A DNA stretch of 64,000 nucleotides from Solimicrobium silvestre (GCF_002976435.1 NZ_PUGF01000013.1:85498-149497), one strand, 5' to 3'. Shown: positions 10,048 to 18,226, counted from the first letter of the stretch. Made by a program: numbers and translations. Notes: generated from the letters alone by a model not told the origin.

Positions 10048-11315
10048 AGCAGATCCAACAACATACAGACATTCTGATTTTAGGCAGCGGCCCAGCCGGA
10101 TTAGCGGCAGCAGATGCCGCAGCAAGTTCAGAGCAATCTGTAACGGTATTGGATGATAATTTTGCCCCCGGCGGGCAAATCTGGCGCGGTGGCCCAACGC
10201 AGTGGAGCGACGCACGCGCCAAGGTTTTATGGCAGAAATTAATAACCTGTACGAACGTCCATTTTTTATATGAAGTCAAAGTAGTAGCTGCGCCTCGCAT
10301 CAACACCCTGCTGCTAGAAACACCTCAAGGCGCTTGCAGCATTACTTATAACCGCTTAATTATTTGTAGCGGCGCACGCGAGTTGCTGTTACCGTTTCCC
10401 GGCTGGACTTTGCCCGGAGTTACCGGAGCGGGCGGCTTACAAGCCTTGATCAAAGGTGGTTTGTCAGTTGCCGGAAAACGGATTGCCATCGCTGGCACCG
10501 GCCCTTTATTACTAGCGGTTGCGGCAACTGTGCAGCGTCAGGGAGGACAAATTGTGCTGATTGCCGAACATCGCAGCACAATGGAATTAACGCGATTCAT
10601 ACTAAACCTGGCGCGCTCACATCGCGGCAAATTGATGCAGGCGATTCCCTTGCTCGCACGCTTGTGGTCATGCTCATATCGCCACGCAACTACGGTGCTT
10701 CAGGCACATGGTGATAATCAATTACAGAGTATTAGTTACCTGCAAAATGAAAAAACAGTACAACTCGATTGCGATTATTTAGCCTGTGGTTATGGCCTGG
10801 TCCCAAATTTAGAATTGGCGAAACTGCTCACCTGCGAGGTGCAAAATAACCGCGTAGTCGTTAATGATAATCAGCAAACTTCACAAGCGCATATCTGGGC
10901 GGCAGGTGAAGTTACCGGCATTGGCGGTGTTGATAAAGCGCTTGCAGAAGGCCGGATAGCTGGCCTGTCAGCGAGCCATCAAACCGCTTCAGATAAAGAG
11001 CAAAAAACACGCAACCACACCCGGCAATTTGCGGCATTACTGGAGCACAGTTTTGCACCAACAGACGCATTGCGCCTGCTCTGCCAACCCACTACCTTGG
11101 TGTGCCGCTGTGAGGATGTGGGAGCGCAGCAGCTTACGATACATCCAGATTGGCGCAGCGCAAAATTGGCAACGCGCTGCGGCATGGGCGCTTGTCAGGG
11201 GCGAATCTGTGGAGCTGCGTGTGAGTATTTATACGGATGGCAAGCACCCGGTTTGCGGGAACCGCTTTTCCCCAGTACAGCAGCGACGTTGGCGTATGAG
11301 CCAACATGCCCTTGA
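10044..11315 (+). CDS. lhpF: FAD/NAD(P)-binding oxidoreductase subunit of D-hydroxyproline dehydrogenase (HcnB-like)
   Basis: A 423-residue flavoprotein with FAD motif GSGPAG (14-19), a second nucleotide-binding motif AIAGTGPLLLA (148-158), the WAAGEVTGIGG segment (285-295), and a C-terminal BFD-like cysteine cluster (C354, C356, C379, C384) suited to a [2Fe-2S] centre. This layout is that of HcnB/OoxA-type subunits. It closes the four-gene hydroxyproline operon. The deaminase (LhpC) and semialdehyde dehydrogenase that would complete the route to 2-oxoglutarate are not in this window. Confidence 0.88.
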   Translation: MKQIQQHTDILILGSGPAGLAAADAAASSEQSVTVLDDNFAPGGQIWRGGPTQWSDARAKVLWQKLITCTNVHFLYEVKVVAAPRINTLLLETPQGACSITYNRLIICSGARELLLPFPGWTLPGVTGAGGLQALIKGGLSVAGKRIAIAGTGPLLLAVAATVQRQGGQIVLIAEHRSTMELTRFILNLARSHRGKLMQAIPLLARLWSCSYRHATTVLQAHGDNQLQSISYLQNEKTVQLDCDYLACGYGLVPNLELAKLLTCEVQNNRVVVNDNQQTSQAHIWAAGEVTGIGGVDKALAEGRIAGLSASHQTASDKEQKTRNHTRQFAALLEHSFAPTDALRLLCQPTTLVCRCEDVGAQQLTIHPDWRSAKLATRCGMGACQGRICGAACEYLYGWQAPGLREPLFPSTAATLAYEPTCP

Positions 11316-11356
11316 TAATTAGCGACGTGTACCTTCGGCAGTCCAGCCATTTACAC

Positions 11357-11388
11357 GGCAGTTCATGTTGCAAATCAACTGAACTGCC
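11357..11388 (+). terminator. Strong inverted repeat downstream of hydroxyproline operon
   Basis: GGCAGTTCA pairs with TGAACTGCC, extended by GTTG/CAAC across a one-base bulge, 41 bp after the operon stop. There is no clean T run, so this is a probable but not textbook terminator. The rest of the 11316-11625 gap shows nothing else except the GGGGAG ribosome site of the next gene. Confidence 0.5.
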
Positions 11389-11625
11389 AATACATATAAG
11401 CCTCACTTCCCCCCTTAAAACAACCTGAACACTGGTAAATCTACTTAGCGACCAAGGTATATTTCAGGATTGTGTTTGCTTAATCGAAAAACCACCATGC
11501 AGAAGCACACTACTTGCGGCTCGATCTTATTGCTGCCTTATGTCGCTCAGGGAAACAATATGTGATCTCCACAAATGATGTGCATCGGTAGTTCAATCTA
11601 ACTGCAACCAGTAAGGGGAGAAACG

Positions 11626-13599
11626 ATGAAGCTGCAAAATAACAAGTATGAAAGTGCTCACAGGTATGCGCCTGAAAAATTTCACATCAAGATCGGGAAA
11701 GTAATCGGTTTTTGCATGTTATGCGCGGCATTACCGGCGTGGGCAGTAACAGGCTATTTGCGTATCAATCAAGTCGGTTATGAAACAGACGTCGCAGCAC
11801 AAGCCTACCTGATGACGTCATCACCGGTGAGTGATGTAAGTTTCCATGTAATCAATTCAAGCGGCGACACAGTAACCAGCGGCACCGTCGGTGCAAAAAC
11901 AGGAACGTGGGGAAGTTACACTGTGTACCCTGTCAATTTCACCGTAGCCGACTCCGGCAAATATTCAATCTCAGTGTCCGGGCCAGTCAGCACGTCTTCT
12001 CCCGTTTTTACTGTTGATACCTCAACTAATCTGTATTCACAGGCATTGGTTAATACGCTCAGTTTTTATCAAAACCAACGGGATGGCTCCAACTTCATCC
12101 CTTCCGCCTTGCGCACAGCTGCGGGACATCTCAATGACGCCAACGCAACCGTCTACAAAACACCACCGATTACTAACGACAACATCACCGCAAAACTTTC
12201 GCCTACCGGCCAAAAAATAAACGCCGAGGGCGGATGGTGGGACGCTGGGGATTATCTTAAGTTCGTGCAAACCCACAGCTATACCGTCGCACTAATGCTG
12301 ACAGGAGTCAGGGATTTTCCCAATCAGATGGGAGCCGGATCAGCCAAATCCAACTTTACTTCTGAAGCCGAATTTGGGCTGAACTGGCTACAACAAATGT
12401 GGGACGACAGTACCCAGACTCTTTACTATCAAGTTGGTATAGGAACTGATTTCACCGTCAACTCCGATGTCAGTGACCATGATCTTTGGCGTCTGCCGCA
12501 GGTGGACGATAATTACGTCCCGCCCTCCGCAACCGGTTTAACCGTGGCGCAGATTCCGTACATTCGCAATCGCCCAGTATTCGTCTCTGGCCCGGCAGGT
12601 TCAAAAATCAGCCCGAATCTGGCTGGCCGGCTGGCTGCTGATTTTGCGCTGTGCTATCAAGTTTTTAAACTCAGCAATCCAAGCTACGCCAATAAATGCC
12701 TGCTGGAAGCCGAGCATGTTTTTGCGCTAGCCAATACATCACCAGGCACACTGTTGACAGTAGCTCCCTATGATTTTTACCCAGAAACAGAATGGCGCGA
12801 CGACATGGAATTAGGCGCAACAGAACTGTACTTTGCGCTGCAGGCGGGTAGCCTGCCAGCGGGATTACCCGTGACTAATGCCAGTTACTACCTGACTCAG
12901 GCTGCAAATTGGGCACATGCTTATATCACTGGCCCAAACGATCAGGCCGACACCTTAAATCTATACGACACCTCCGGCCTGGCGCATTTCGAGCTATATC
13001 GTGCAATAGGTATGGCGGGCAAGCCGACACTGGCCGTTACGCAAGCGGCTCTACTCAGCGATCTGTCTAGCCAAATGAGCACTTCGGTATCGCAGTCAGG
13101 TGATCCTTTTGGAAGCCCGATCGGCTGGAAAAATGGCGACACCGCTTCTCACGTGTCCGGACTTTCGGTGATGGCTAGTGAATATGGCTATCTGACCAAT
13201 TCAAGTAGCTACACCACGGATGCAAATCGTTGGGCCGGTAATTTGCTTGGCGCCAATGCCTGGGGCGTTTCCTTCATCGTTGGCGATGGAACCACCTTCC
13301 CTAACTGCATACAACATCAGGTGGCCAATATCTCAGGCTCGATGAACGGAAAAGGAAATGTCTTAGCCGGTGCCGTTGTCGAAGGGCCGACCAATACAGC
13401 AAGCTCAGGATCACTGCCCGGCATGGTTGCATGCCCGGCGAATGGCGTCGACATTTATGCGAAATTCAATGCCAGTGGCGCCGTCTATCGCGACAATATG
13501 CAGTCCTATGCAACGAACGAGCCTGCCATCGACCTCACCGCCGCATCGATGTTGATGTTTGCATGGCAAATTGCAGGTGCGCCAAACGGTACGCCTTGA
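11626..13599 (+). CDS. Secreted glycoside hydrolase family 9 (endoglucanase-type) with N-terminal Ig-like domain
   Basis: A 657-residue exported beta-glucanase. An unusually long n-region precedes a signal-peptide core, with likely cleavage after AWA at residue 40. Residues 43-130 form the CelD_N immunoglobulin-like domain (YLRINQVGYET start). The (alpha/alpha)6 catalytic domain follows, with the GH9 motif WWDAGDYLKF containing the catalytic-base aspartates D206/D209, and the proton donor E632 in NEPAIDLTA. GGGGAG lies upstream of the ATG at 11626. No carbohydrate-binding module is seen. Expected substrate is cellulose or mixed-linked beta-glucan. The gene stands alone, with no other cellulase or sugar transporter nearby. 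Confidence 0.92.
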   Translation: MKLQNNKYESAHRYAPEKFHIKIGKVIGFCMLCAALPAWAVTGYLRINQVGYETDVAAQAYLMTSSPVSDVSFHVINSSGDTVTSGTVGAKTGTWGSYTVYPVNFTVADSGKYSISVSGPVSTSSPVFTVDTSTNLYSQALVNTLSFYQNQRDGSNFIPSALRTAAGHLNDANATVYKTPPITNDNITAKLSPTGQKINAEGGWWDAGDYLKFVQTHSYTVALMLTGVRDFPNQMGAGSAKSNFTSEAEFGLNWLQQMWDDSTQTLYYQVGIGTDFTVNSDVSDHDLWRLPQVDDNYVPPSATGLTVAQIPYIRNRPVFVSGPAGSKISPNLAGRLAADFALCYQVFKLSNPSYANKCLLEAEHVFALANTSPGTLLTVAPYDFYPETEWRDDMELGATELYFALQAGSLPAGLPVTNASYYLTQAANWAHAYITGPNDQADTLNLYDTSGLAHFELYRAIGMAGKPTLAVTQAALLSDLSSQMSTSVSQSGDPFGSPIGWKNGDTASHVSGLSVMASEYGYLTNSSSYTTDANRWAGNLLGANAWGVSFIVGDGTTFPNCIQHQVANISGSMNGKGNVLAGAVVEGPTNTASSGSLPGMVACPANGVDIYAKFNASGAVYRDNMQSYATNEPAIDLTAASMLMFAWQIAGAPNGTP

Positions 13600-13614
13600 T
13601 TAGTTAATCGTGGT

Positions 13615-13646
13615 ATTCGGTGTAATAAGCGCTTATTACACCGAAT
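13615..13646. repeat. Perfect 32-bp palindrome (terminator-like)
   Basis: Perfect inverted repeat with no loop: 13615-13630 is the exact reverse complement of 13631-13646. It contains GGTGTAATA and TATTACACC, resembling the TGTATTA core of the REP-like repeats further along the window. It sits between convergent genes 16 bp after the GH9 stop, so it may end transcription from both sides. Confidence 0.7.
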
Positions 13647-13676
13647 TTGATATAGCAATAAGCTTTAGTTCATCAC

Positions 13677-14075
13677 TCATTCCACGGCCCACATTCCCAA
13701 TTTTCCCAGGCTGGCCGCAAGTTTAATCCTGGCACTACGCCAATTAGATAAAACTGAAATCTTCTGCTGTCGCGCATTGATCAATACGGTTTGTGCGGTC
13801 AATAGTTCGAGAATATTACCAACGCCGTATTTATATCGACCTTGCGATACGTTGAATGATAATGAGGCACTGTCTTCTAATTCTGCACTCAGCTTAAGGT
13901 TTTCGGTTTCCATCTCCATCGCGTAATAATCTTTCCAGACTTCGAGTGAAATTCGTATTTCTAGATTGGCGAGTTCAGCGGCTTTGCTTTCATACTTTGC
14001 TTTTGCAGCTTGAACCCGATAGGAATGACTGACTCCGTCAAAAAGAGGTATTGCCGCCGACCGAAAATTGACCCA
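13677..14075 (-). pseudogene. C-terminal fragment of a TolC-family outer-membrane efflux protein
   Basis: The minus-strand frame encodes a TolC/OEP C-terminal repeat. It has IPLFDG, a typical strand entry, then a long coiled-coil helix (AAKAKYESKAAELANLEIRISLE-type heptads) and the end helix YKYGVGNILELLTAQ, which is the conserved tail of the family. Only about 130 of the usual 420-480 residues remain. The upstream part is replaced at about 14075 by an oppositely oriented transposase tail, so no start or signal peptide exists. It was probably once the outer-membrane exit duct for the neighbouring toxin- or microcin-like genes (inference). Confidence 0.8.
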
Positions 14076-14222
14076 ACGGCGAAAGCGGCTAACCCACAAC
14101 GCTGGAGTGGTGCTACGCGGAATTGGACGCGAACGGCTATTGTGCATTTAAATCCAGACAAAATAACTAGGGAAGAATCAATTTATGAGGAGGTGTATCA
14201 GGAACTGAAAATAGCAGCTTAA
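14076..14222 (+). mobile_element. Transposase C-terminal remnant (IS3-like)
   Basis: The plus-strand frame reads ANPQRWSGATRNWTRT, then VHLNPD, ending TAA at 14222. This NP-RW-G-TRNW-LNP tail resembles the extreme C-terminus of IS3-group transposases as I remember them. Everything upstream of about 14076 in this frame is antisense to the TolC fragment, so the insertion sequence is reduced to its last ~48 codons and marks the break in the TolC gene. No terminal inverted repeat was found. Confidence 0.6.
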
Positions 14223-14288
14223 AAAATAGCATTTAGGCGACAACTAGCTTGAAAAATTCCGTAAAGCACTCTGTTATGCAATGCCGAG

Positions 14289-15320
14289 TTATTTAAGCAA
14301 TTGCACATGCATACCGCTTTTCGTTATTAGCGCCAACATACCGTCGCATTGAGCTGAGTCATGATCAACATTAAATAGGTGGGCTGCCCCCAACACATAA
14401 AAGTGAATTCCTCCGTCATTGATGCCCGCCATTTCCTGCATCCATTCCTTGTTACGCTGACAGGTAAAAGTGTGATCAAGATCAAATACTTGATTAATGC
14501 TATTTGGCGGATATTTACCGTTAGTAATTAACTCGCTAAATTCAAATTCAAGCCGTGGAATTTTGGCTGTGAATGAATCCGAAGTAAGCAATTCCTGATT
14601 GTTGATCTGACTCTCAAAAAAATGAATGCGCTTCGGCCCAGAACTGCAATAGGCGCGCCGTGCCCCGTAAAAGGAGTCAACATCGCTGACTGAGATTTCC
14701 GGCCGGATTTGTCTTAAATGGAAAGCGATGTTGCCACGAGCTTGTGGGCTTAACGGCTTAGAAGATGATTCGGCAGTGCCGGAATCGGTCGAGTTGGTTG
14801 CCAAAATAATGACATCGGATTGGTACTTCGTAATCAGTTCGAATTCATCGAGATCTCTGACATAGGCACGCGATAACATGGCACGTTGCGGTTCACTCAA
14901 AGGGACTGACACTCCCTTCAGTAGCATTTGCTGATAAACAAATTCACGTTCACGCACGGCCAAGTCGGCAATTTTCTCGCGAATTTCTGCCAAGATTTTT
15001 TTTCCGTTTTCGTCTAACACATTTGGATCACAAACCGGCCTTGCTTCCGGTTCTCGCCCGCCTGCTCCTTCATAGGATAAGGTGTTGGCTGTCTTAAACG
15101 CGGGAACAACTACTTTGTCGAAATAACTTCCGAACTCGGTAGGCAAACCATAGTGCGTCGCCCCCAATAGATAGAATGTGGTTTTTCCATCAACAGATGT
15201 GGCCTGCCACAGTCTGGGGGGCGCTTCGTTGTCGGCACTATGCACAGTGTGTGACCATAAAATGGCGTTAAGTAAAATGATTATTCGAAAAAATAACGTC
15301 GAGTTGGGGTGAAAATTCAT
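14289..15320 (-). CDS. TraB/GumN family protein, exported
   Basis: A 343-residue protein with an N-terminal signal peptide (hydrophobic core about 8-28). The two TraB/GumN signature segments are present: FYLLGATHYG near residue 50 and IHFYVLGAAHL near residue 315. Relatives are Tiki-like putative metal-dependent hydrolases of poorly known function, often periplasmic or lipoprotein. It starts 12 bp after the HlyC-like acyltransferase gene and is probably co-transcribed with it. It contains several cysteines in the second half, compatible with periplasmic disulfides. Confidence 0.82.
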   Translation of the reverse strand: MNFHPNSTLFFRIIILLNAILWSHTVHSADNEAPPRLWQATSVDGKTTFYLLGATHYGLPTEFGSYFDKVVVPAFKTANTLSYEGAGGREPEARPVCDPNVLDENGKKILAEIREKIADLAVREREFVYQQMLLKGVSVPLSEPQRAMLSRAYVRDLDEFELITKYQSDVIILATNSTDSGTAESSSKPLSPQARGNIAFHLRQIRPEISVSDVDSFYGARRAYCSSGPKRIHFFESQINNQELLTSDSFTAKIPRLEFEFSELITNGKYPPNSINQVFDLDHTFTCQRNKEWMQEMAGINDGGIHFYVLGAAHLFNVDHDSAQCDGMLALITKSGMHVQLLK

Positions 15321-15332
15321 GTATTTTTTAAC

Positions 15333-15806
15333 CTATATTCCATCAGAATTGGTAACGATCAACGGTCTTCTTACAGCCTCTTTAATTAACACTTCCTGCC
15401 CTACTTTACGGATATAGCGCACTGTTTGATGCGTTAAAAATAAGCTGTCACGTAATGCACGATACACATAATTCATATTTCCAAAAGGAGCTAAAAGTTC
15501 AATAATCCAAAGACTGTTTCCTTCATTCCATTCGGATTCATGCAAGGAAAATTCTCCTGTCTGAATTACTCTGTGCTCGACATCTTCTGCCAGCAGAGCC
15601 CAGATCACACATGCCACGACATTGCCATCTTCATTAAAATAAAACTTAATCGTCTTGTGGGAAATTGCGGCCTCAATGATTTTGTATAACTTACTTAACG
15701 GCTGATCGCGGTGTGCTGGGCTCGCGCGCATTAATATCAGCGCATAGCCAAATAATTCACTGCGATTTTTCAAGCTATCGGATGGCGCATCGAACCCCAC
15801 CGCCAT
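15333..15806 (-). CDS. HlyC/RTX-type toxin-activating lysine acyltransferase-like protein
   Basis: A protein of about 157 residues similar in order of motifs to HlyC, which transfers fatty acyl groups to lysines of RTX toxins. ILMRASPAHRDQPLS aligns with the HlyC segment around catalytic His23 (SPLHR). WIIELLAPFG aligns with WFIDWIAPFG, with Glu in place of the catalytic Asp. WALLAEDVEHR matches the intervening helix. The open frame extends to 16016, but residues before the ATG at 15806 show no family similarity, and that stretch is better explained by an overlapping frame. No good ribosome site precedes 15806, so the N-terminus may result from a deletion. No RTX toxin gene is in the window. 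MceI/MchD of class IIb microcins are relatives. Confidence 0.72.
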   Translation of the reverse strand: MAVGFDAPSDSLKNRSELFGYALILMRASPAHRDQPLSKLYKIIEAAISHKTIKFYFNEDGNVVACVIWALLAEDVEHRVIQTGEFSLHESEWNEGNSLWIIELLAPFGNMNYVYRALRDSLFLTHQTVRYIRKVGQEVLIKEAVRRPLIVTNSDGI

Positions 15807-16119
15807 TATTGACAATGCGTTGACCGCCGTACCTCTCCGCGTTAAACGTGCGCCACTCGTTGCGATAGACGGTATCCCTATCAGCAACATGGGGCAGGCA
15901 ATAATCAAAGGAAGACAGATCCACATCACGGGCAATTGCACTATTGCGCCAGACAAGACGTGCGCTAGATAAGCGCGATACGGAAAATGGAATGAATGAA
16001 GTTGATGGCAGTCCATCTAACGTTTTATGAAAATCCAGATCAATTGGAAACGGATTGGTAGCATGACTCACCTGAACTTCATCATCCGCCGTTGTTGAAT
16101 ACATCATCGTCGCATCCAC
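15775..16119 (-). pseudogene. Remnant upstream of acyltransferase, possibly MchC/MceJ-like N-terminus
   Basis: A 114-residue minus-strand frame with protein-like composition containing FDYCLPHVADRD, NAERYGG and NNGGGVRC, then ending abruptly 31 bp inside the HlyC-like gene. The YGG and NGGGVRC pattern reminds me of the N-terminal part of the MchC/MceJ proteins that work with HlyC-like MchD/MceI in microcin maturation. That identification is from memory and unverified. If right, most of the ~500-residue partner has been deleted and the frame fused out of register to the acyltransferase. An unknown small protein is the alternative. Confidence 0.35.
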
Positions 16120-16522
16120 ACTTTGTGATTGAATTCTTCGCCTGATTTATCGGAAAATATTTTGTTTTTTCGAGGTGCTAATTTATTTAATTAGTAAATT
16201 CTTAAATCTGGATTTAATTCTGAGGGTTGCGAAAGTGAGTGTGCAACTGGTTTCTAAAAGTAATTTTTGATTTAATATCACTTGATTTTTTGAGAGATGA
16301 AAATAACTATTAGCCGTGTCAGCTAAACCTCAATAAAGTCCAATACCAATTTGTTGTAAATACGAAGTGGTATTTAAATTTGACCTTCTCAATTTGGCTT
16401 AACTGTTTCCCCGATCGTGCCCGCCAACCCCATTTTCAGCTCTAAAATGCCCTATTTTGGGCATATTCAACAAATTGGAATTGAGGTAAAGTCTGGTTTG
16501 TTTCCTTGCCGCAATTTGATAA
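16120..16522. other. AT-rich intergenic region
   Basis: About 400 bp without a supportable gene. The left half is very AT-rich and probably carries promoters of the minus-strand remnant/acyltransferase operon. The right end carries the palindrome listed separately and the slipin promoter. Confidence 0.5.
16447..16464. promoter_or_regulatory. Palindromic element upstream of slipin gene
   Basis: Perfect 6-bp arms ATGCCC/GGGCAT around TATTTT, ending 73 bp before the preferred slipin start at 16538. The same core and preceding CTAAAA occur before the Pmp3-like gene (1081-1098). Confidence 0.4.
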
Positions 16523-16537
16523 ATGAGAGAGAACAAC

Positions 16538-17314
16538 ATGAATGAATTGTCTGTATTTATCTGCTTGGCCTTATTCATCTTCGTGATGGCCGGATTTCGC
16601 GTTGCAAATCAATACCAGCGTGCCGTCGTTTTTCGGCTGGGCAAACTGCAAGGGCTTCGTGGGCCCGGCTTGTATTGGATCATTCCCTTTTTCGAATGGC
16701 AAAAAATTATCGATATACGTACGATCACGATCTCGGTAGACCAACAGGAAACGATCACTAAAGACAACGTTCCGGTCAAAGTTACGGTTGTAATCTGGTA
16801 TGCAGTCACTGACCCGATACGCTCTGTAGTTGAAGTGCGCGATGTCGACAAATCGGTAATTCAGGTCGCACTTACTTCGATGCGCAACATTATTGGACGC
16901 CATACTCTGGATGATGTACTCAAGGAACAAGAAAGACTGGGTGCTGATATGCGTCAAACAATCGACTCGGCTACTGAACCTTGGGGTGTCAAAGTCACTC
17001 GAGTAGAAATGCGTAATGTGGAAATTCCAGAGTCAATGCAACGTGCCATGGCGCAGGAAGCAGAAGCCTTGCGTGAAAAACGGGCGCGCATTATCAAAGC
17101 CGAGGCTGAACTGGAAGCTGCTGTCAAACTGCGCGATGCGGCGAAACTGATTATGGAAAATCCAGCCGGGCTAGAATTGCGCCGCATGCAGATGATTACG
17201 GAGGTAGGTGCCGAACAAAACACCACCACCATCATCATGATGCCGAGTGAGTTTGTCTCTATGGCGAAGGGAATTGCAGATTTCACGGCAAAACTCAGCA
17301 ATAAAGATGCCTAA
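16538..17314 (+). CDS. Slipin / stomatin-like SPFH (band 7) membrane protein
   Basis: A 258-residue protein anchored by one N-terminal membrane segment (about 2-20), followed by the SPFH/band 7 domain (YQRAVVFRLGKLQG, GPGLYWIIPF, VDQQETITKDNVPVKV) and a C-terminal helical region ending in MMPSEF. This is the stomatin/slipin type that scaffolds membrane microdomains and often partners NfeD-like or peptidase proteins; none is adjacent here. I chose the second ATG (16538) because GAGAG lies 7 bases upstream; an in-frame ATG at 16523 is possible. Confidence 0.92.
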   Translation: MNELSVFICLALFIFVMAGFRVANQYQRAVVFRLGKLQGLRGPGLYWIIPFFEWQKIIDIRTITISVDQQETITKDNVPVKVTVVIWYAVTDPIRSVVEVRDVDKSVIQVALTSMRNIIGRHTLDDVLKEQERLGADMRQTIDSATEPWGVKVTRVEMRNVEIPESMQRAMAQEAEALREKRARIIKAEAELEAAVKLRDAAKLIMENPAGLELRRMQMITEVGAEQNTTTIIMMPSEFVSMAKGIADFTAKLSNKDA

Positions 17315-17540
17315 AAAAAATTCCCTGTTTTTAATACCGAAATGAAGACACGACACTAACCAATATGGCTAGAATCTAAATTGACTACTACTTCTTTTGC
17401 TCAAACTGACAGCGCATTTAATCCTTCAAATTATTCGCATACGGATCTGACTTCAAGGGCAAACAGGGTCGCCGTCATATATCGCTTGAAACAACAATTT
17501 CTACATGTAGTAAATACGAAAATTAGGGAGAAATGAATCA

Positions 17541-18020
17541 ATGACTGTGATCAATTCAAAAGTGGCCAATATAGGCGAAATGAAGTTAGAGCATTTTGAG
17601 AAGGGCGATACGTTTGAAAGTAACTCCGTGCGTATTGGGACACTCCTCGGAGCGAAGGACTTAGGTTATTCCTACGATGTTGTGCCACCTGGAAAGCGCT
17701 CTTGTCCATTCCACAGCCATCGCGGTGAAGAGGAAATGTTCTTTATCGTGAAGGGTTCCGGCACGCTTCGCTACGGTAGCGAAACACGGAAAATTCGTGA
17801 GGGCGATGTTATATGCTGTCCGACTGGTGGGCCGGAAACAGCCCATCAAATCGTTAACGATTCCGACGCTGATCTTGCCTATCTCTCCGTCAGCACAAAG
17901 ATGGCGGCAGAAGTTTGCGAATACCCCGATTCGAATAAGATCGGCGCTTATGGCGGCAATCTGCGTCATTTGACACGCATCGAACACGATCTGGACTATT
18001 GGACTGACGAAGTGCCGTAG
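17541..18020 (+). CDS. Cupin-domain protein
   Basis: A 159-residue single-domain cupin. The metal-binding motif 1 appears as CPFHSHRGEEEMFFIVKGSG (histidines and glutamates in G-x5-HxH-x3,4-E arrangement) and motif 2 as the segment around GGPETAHQI. The family includes dioxygenases, isomerases and binding proteins, and no substrate is indicated. AGGGAG lies upstream of the ATG. It stands alone between the slipin gene and a gene remnant. Confidence 0.85.
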   Translation: MTVINSKVANIGEMKLEHFEKGDTFESNSVRIGTLLGAKDLGYSYDVVPPGKRSCPFHSHRGEEEMFFIVKGSGTLRYGSETRKIREGDVICCPTGGPETAHQIVNDSDADLAYLSVSTKMAAEVCEYPDSNKIGAYGGNLRHLTRIEHDLDYWTDEVP

Positions 18021-18046
18021 TTGGGTTGAAATCACTACTTTGATAA

Positions 18047-18169
18047 GTGGAATGTATAAGCTGGGATTTCATCCCAGCTGACTACGAGCATGAATTTGGC
18101 ACGGTTGATGTTGAGGATTATTTGGATGCATCGGTGGAGAGTTTGCGGGAGAACGGCTTTGTGGGATGA
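18047..18169 (+). pseudogene. Possible short coding remnant of unknown origin
   Basis: A 40-codon open stretch reading WDFIPADYEHEFG then DVEDYLDASVESLRENGFVG before a stop. It has the look of a real protein end (amphipathic, charged helix) but no ATG and no recognisable family. A 9-bp hairpin (18059-18079) lies inside it. Listed with low confidence. Confidence 0.25.
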
Positions 18170-18226
18170 ATTAGGGGGGCGGAGGCAGGTAACGACGTCC
18201 CTATGTCAAATTTGAAAAAGCGATCT

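Noticed and set aside
11029..11322. Plus-strand frame overlapping the end of the HcnB-like gene
   Set aside because: Same-strand alternative frame over the conserved cysteine cluster of lhpF; only the lhpF frame has domain motifs.
16475..16522. Possible sigma-54 promoter (TGG ... TTGC) before slipin
   Set aside because: The spacing between the GG and GC elements is one base too long for the -24/-12 consensus.
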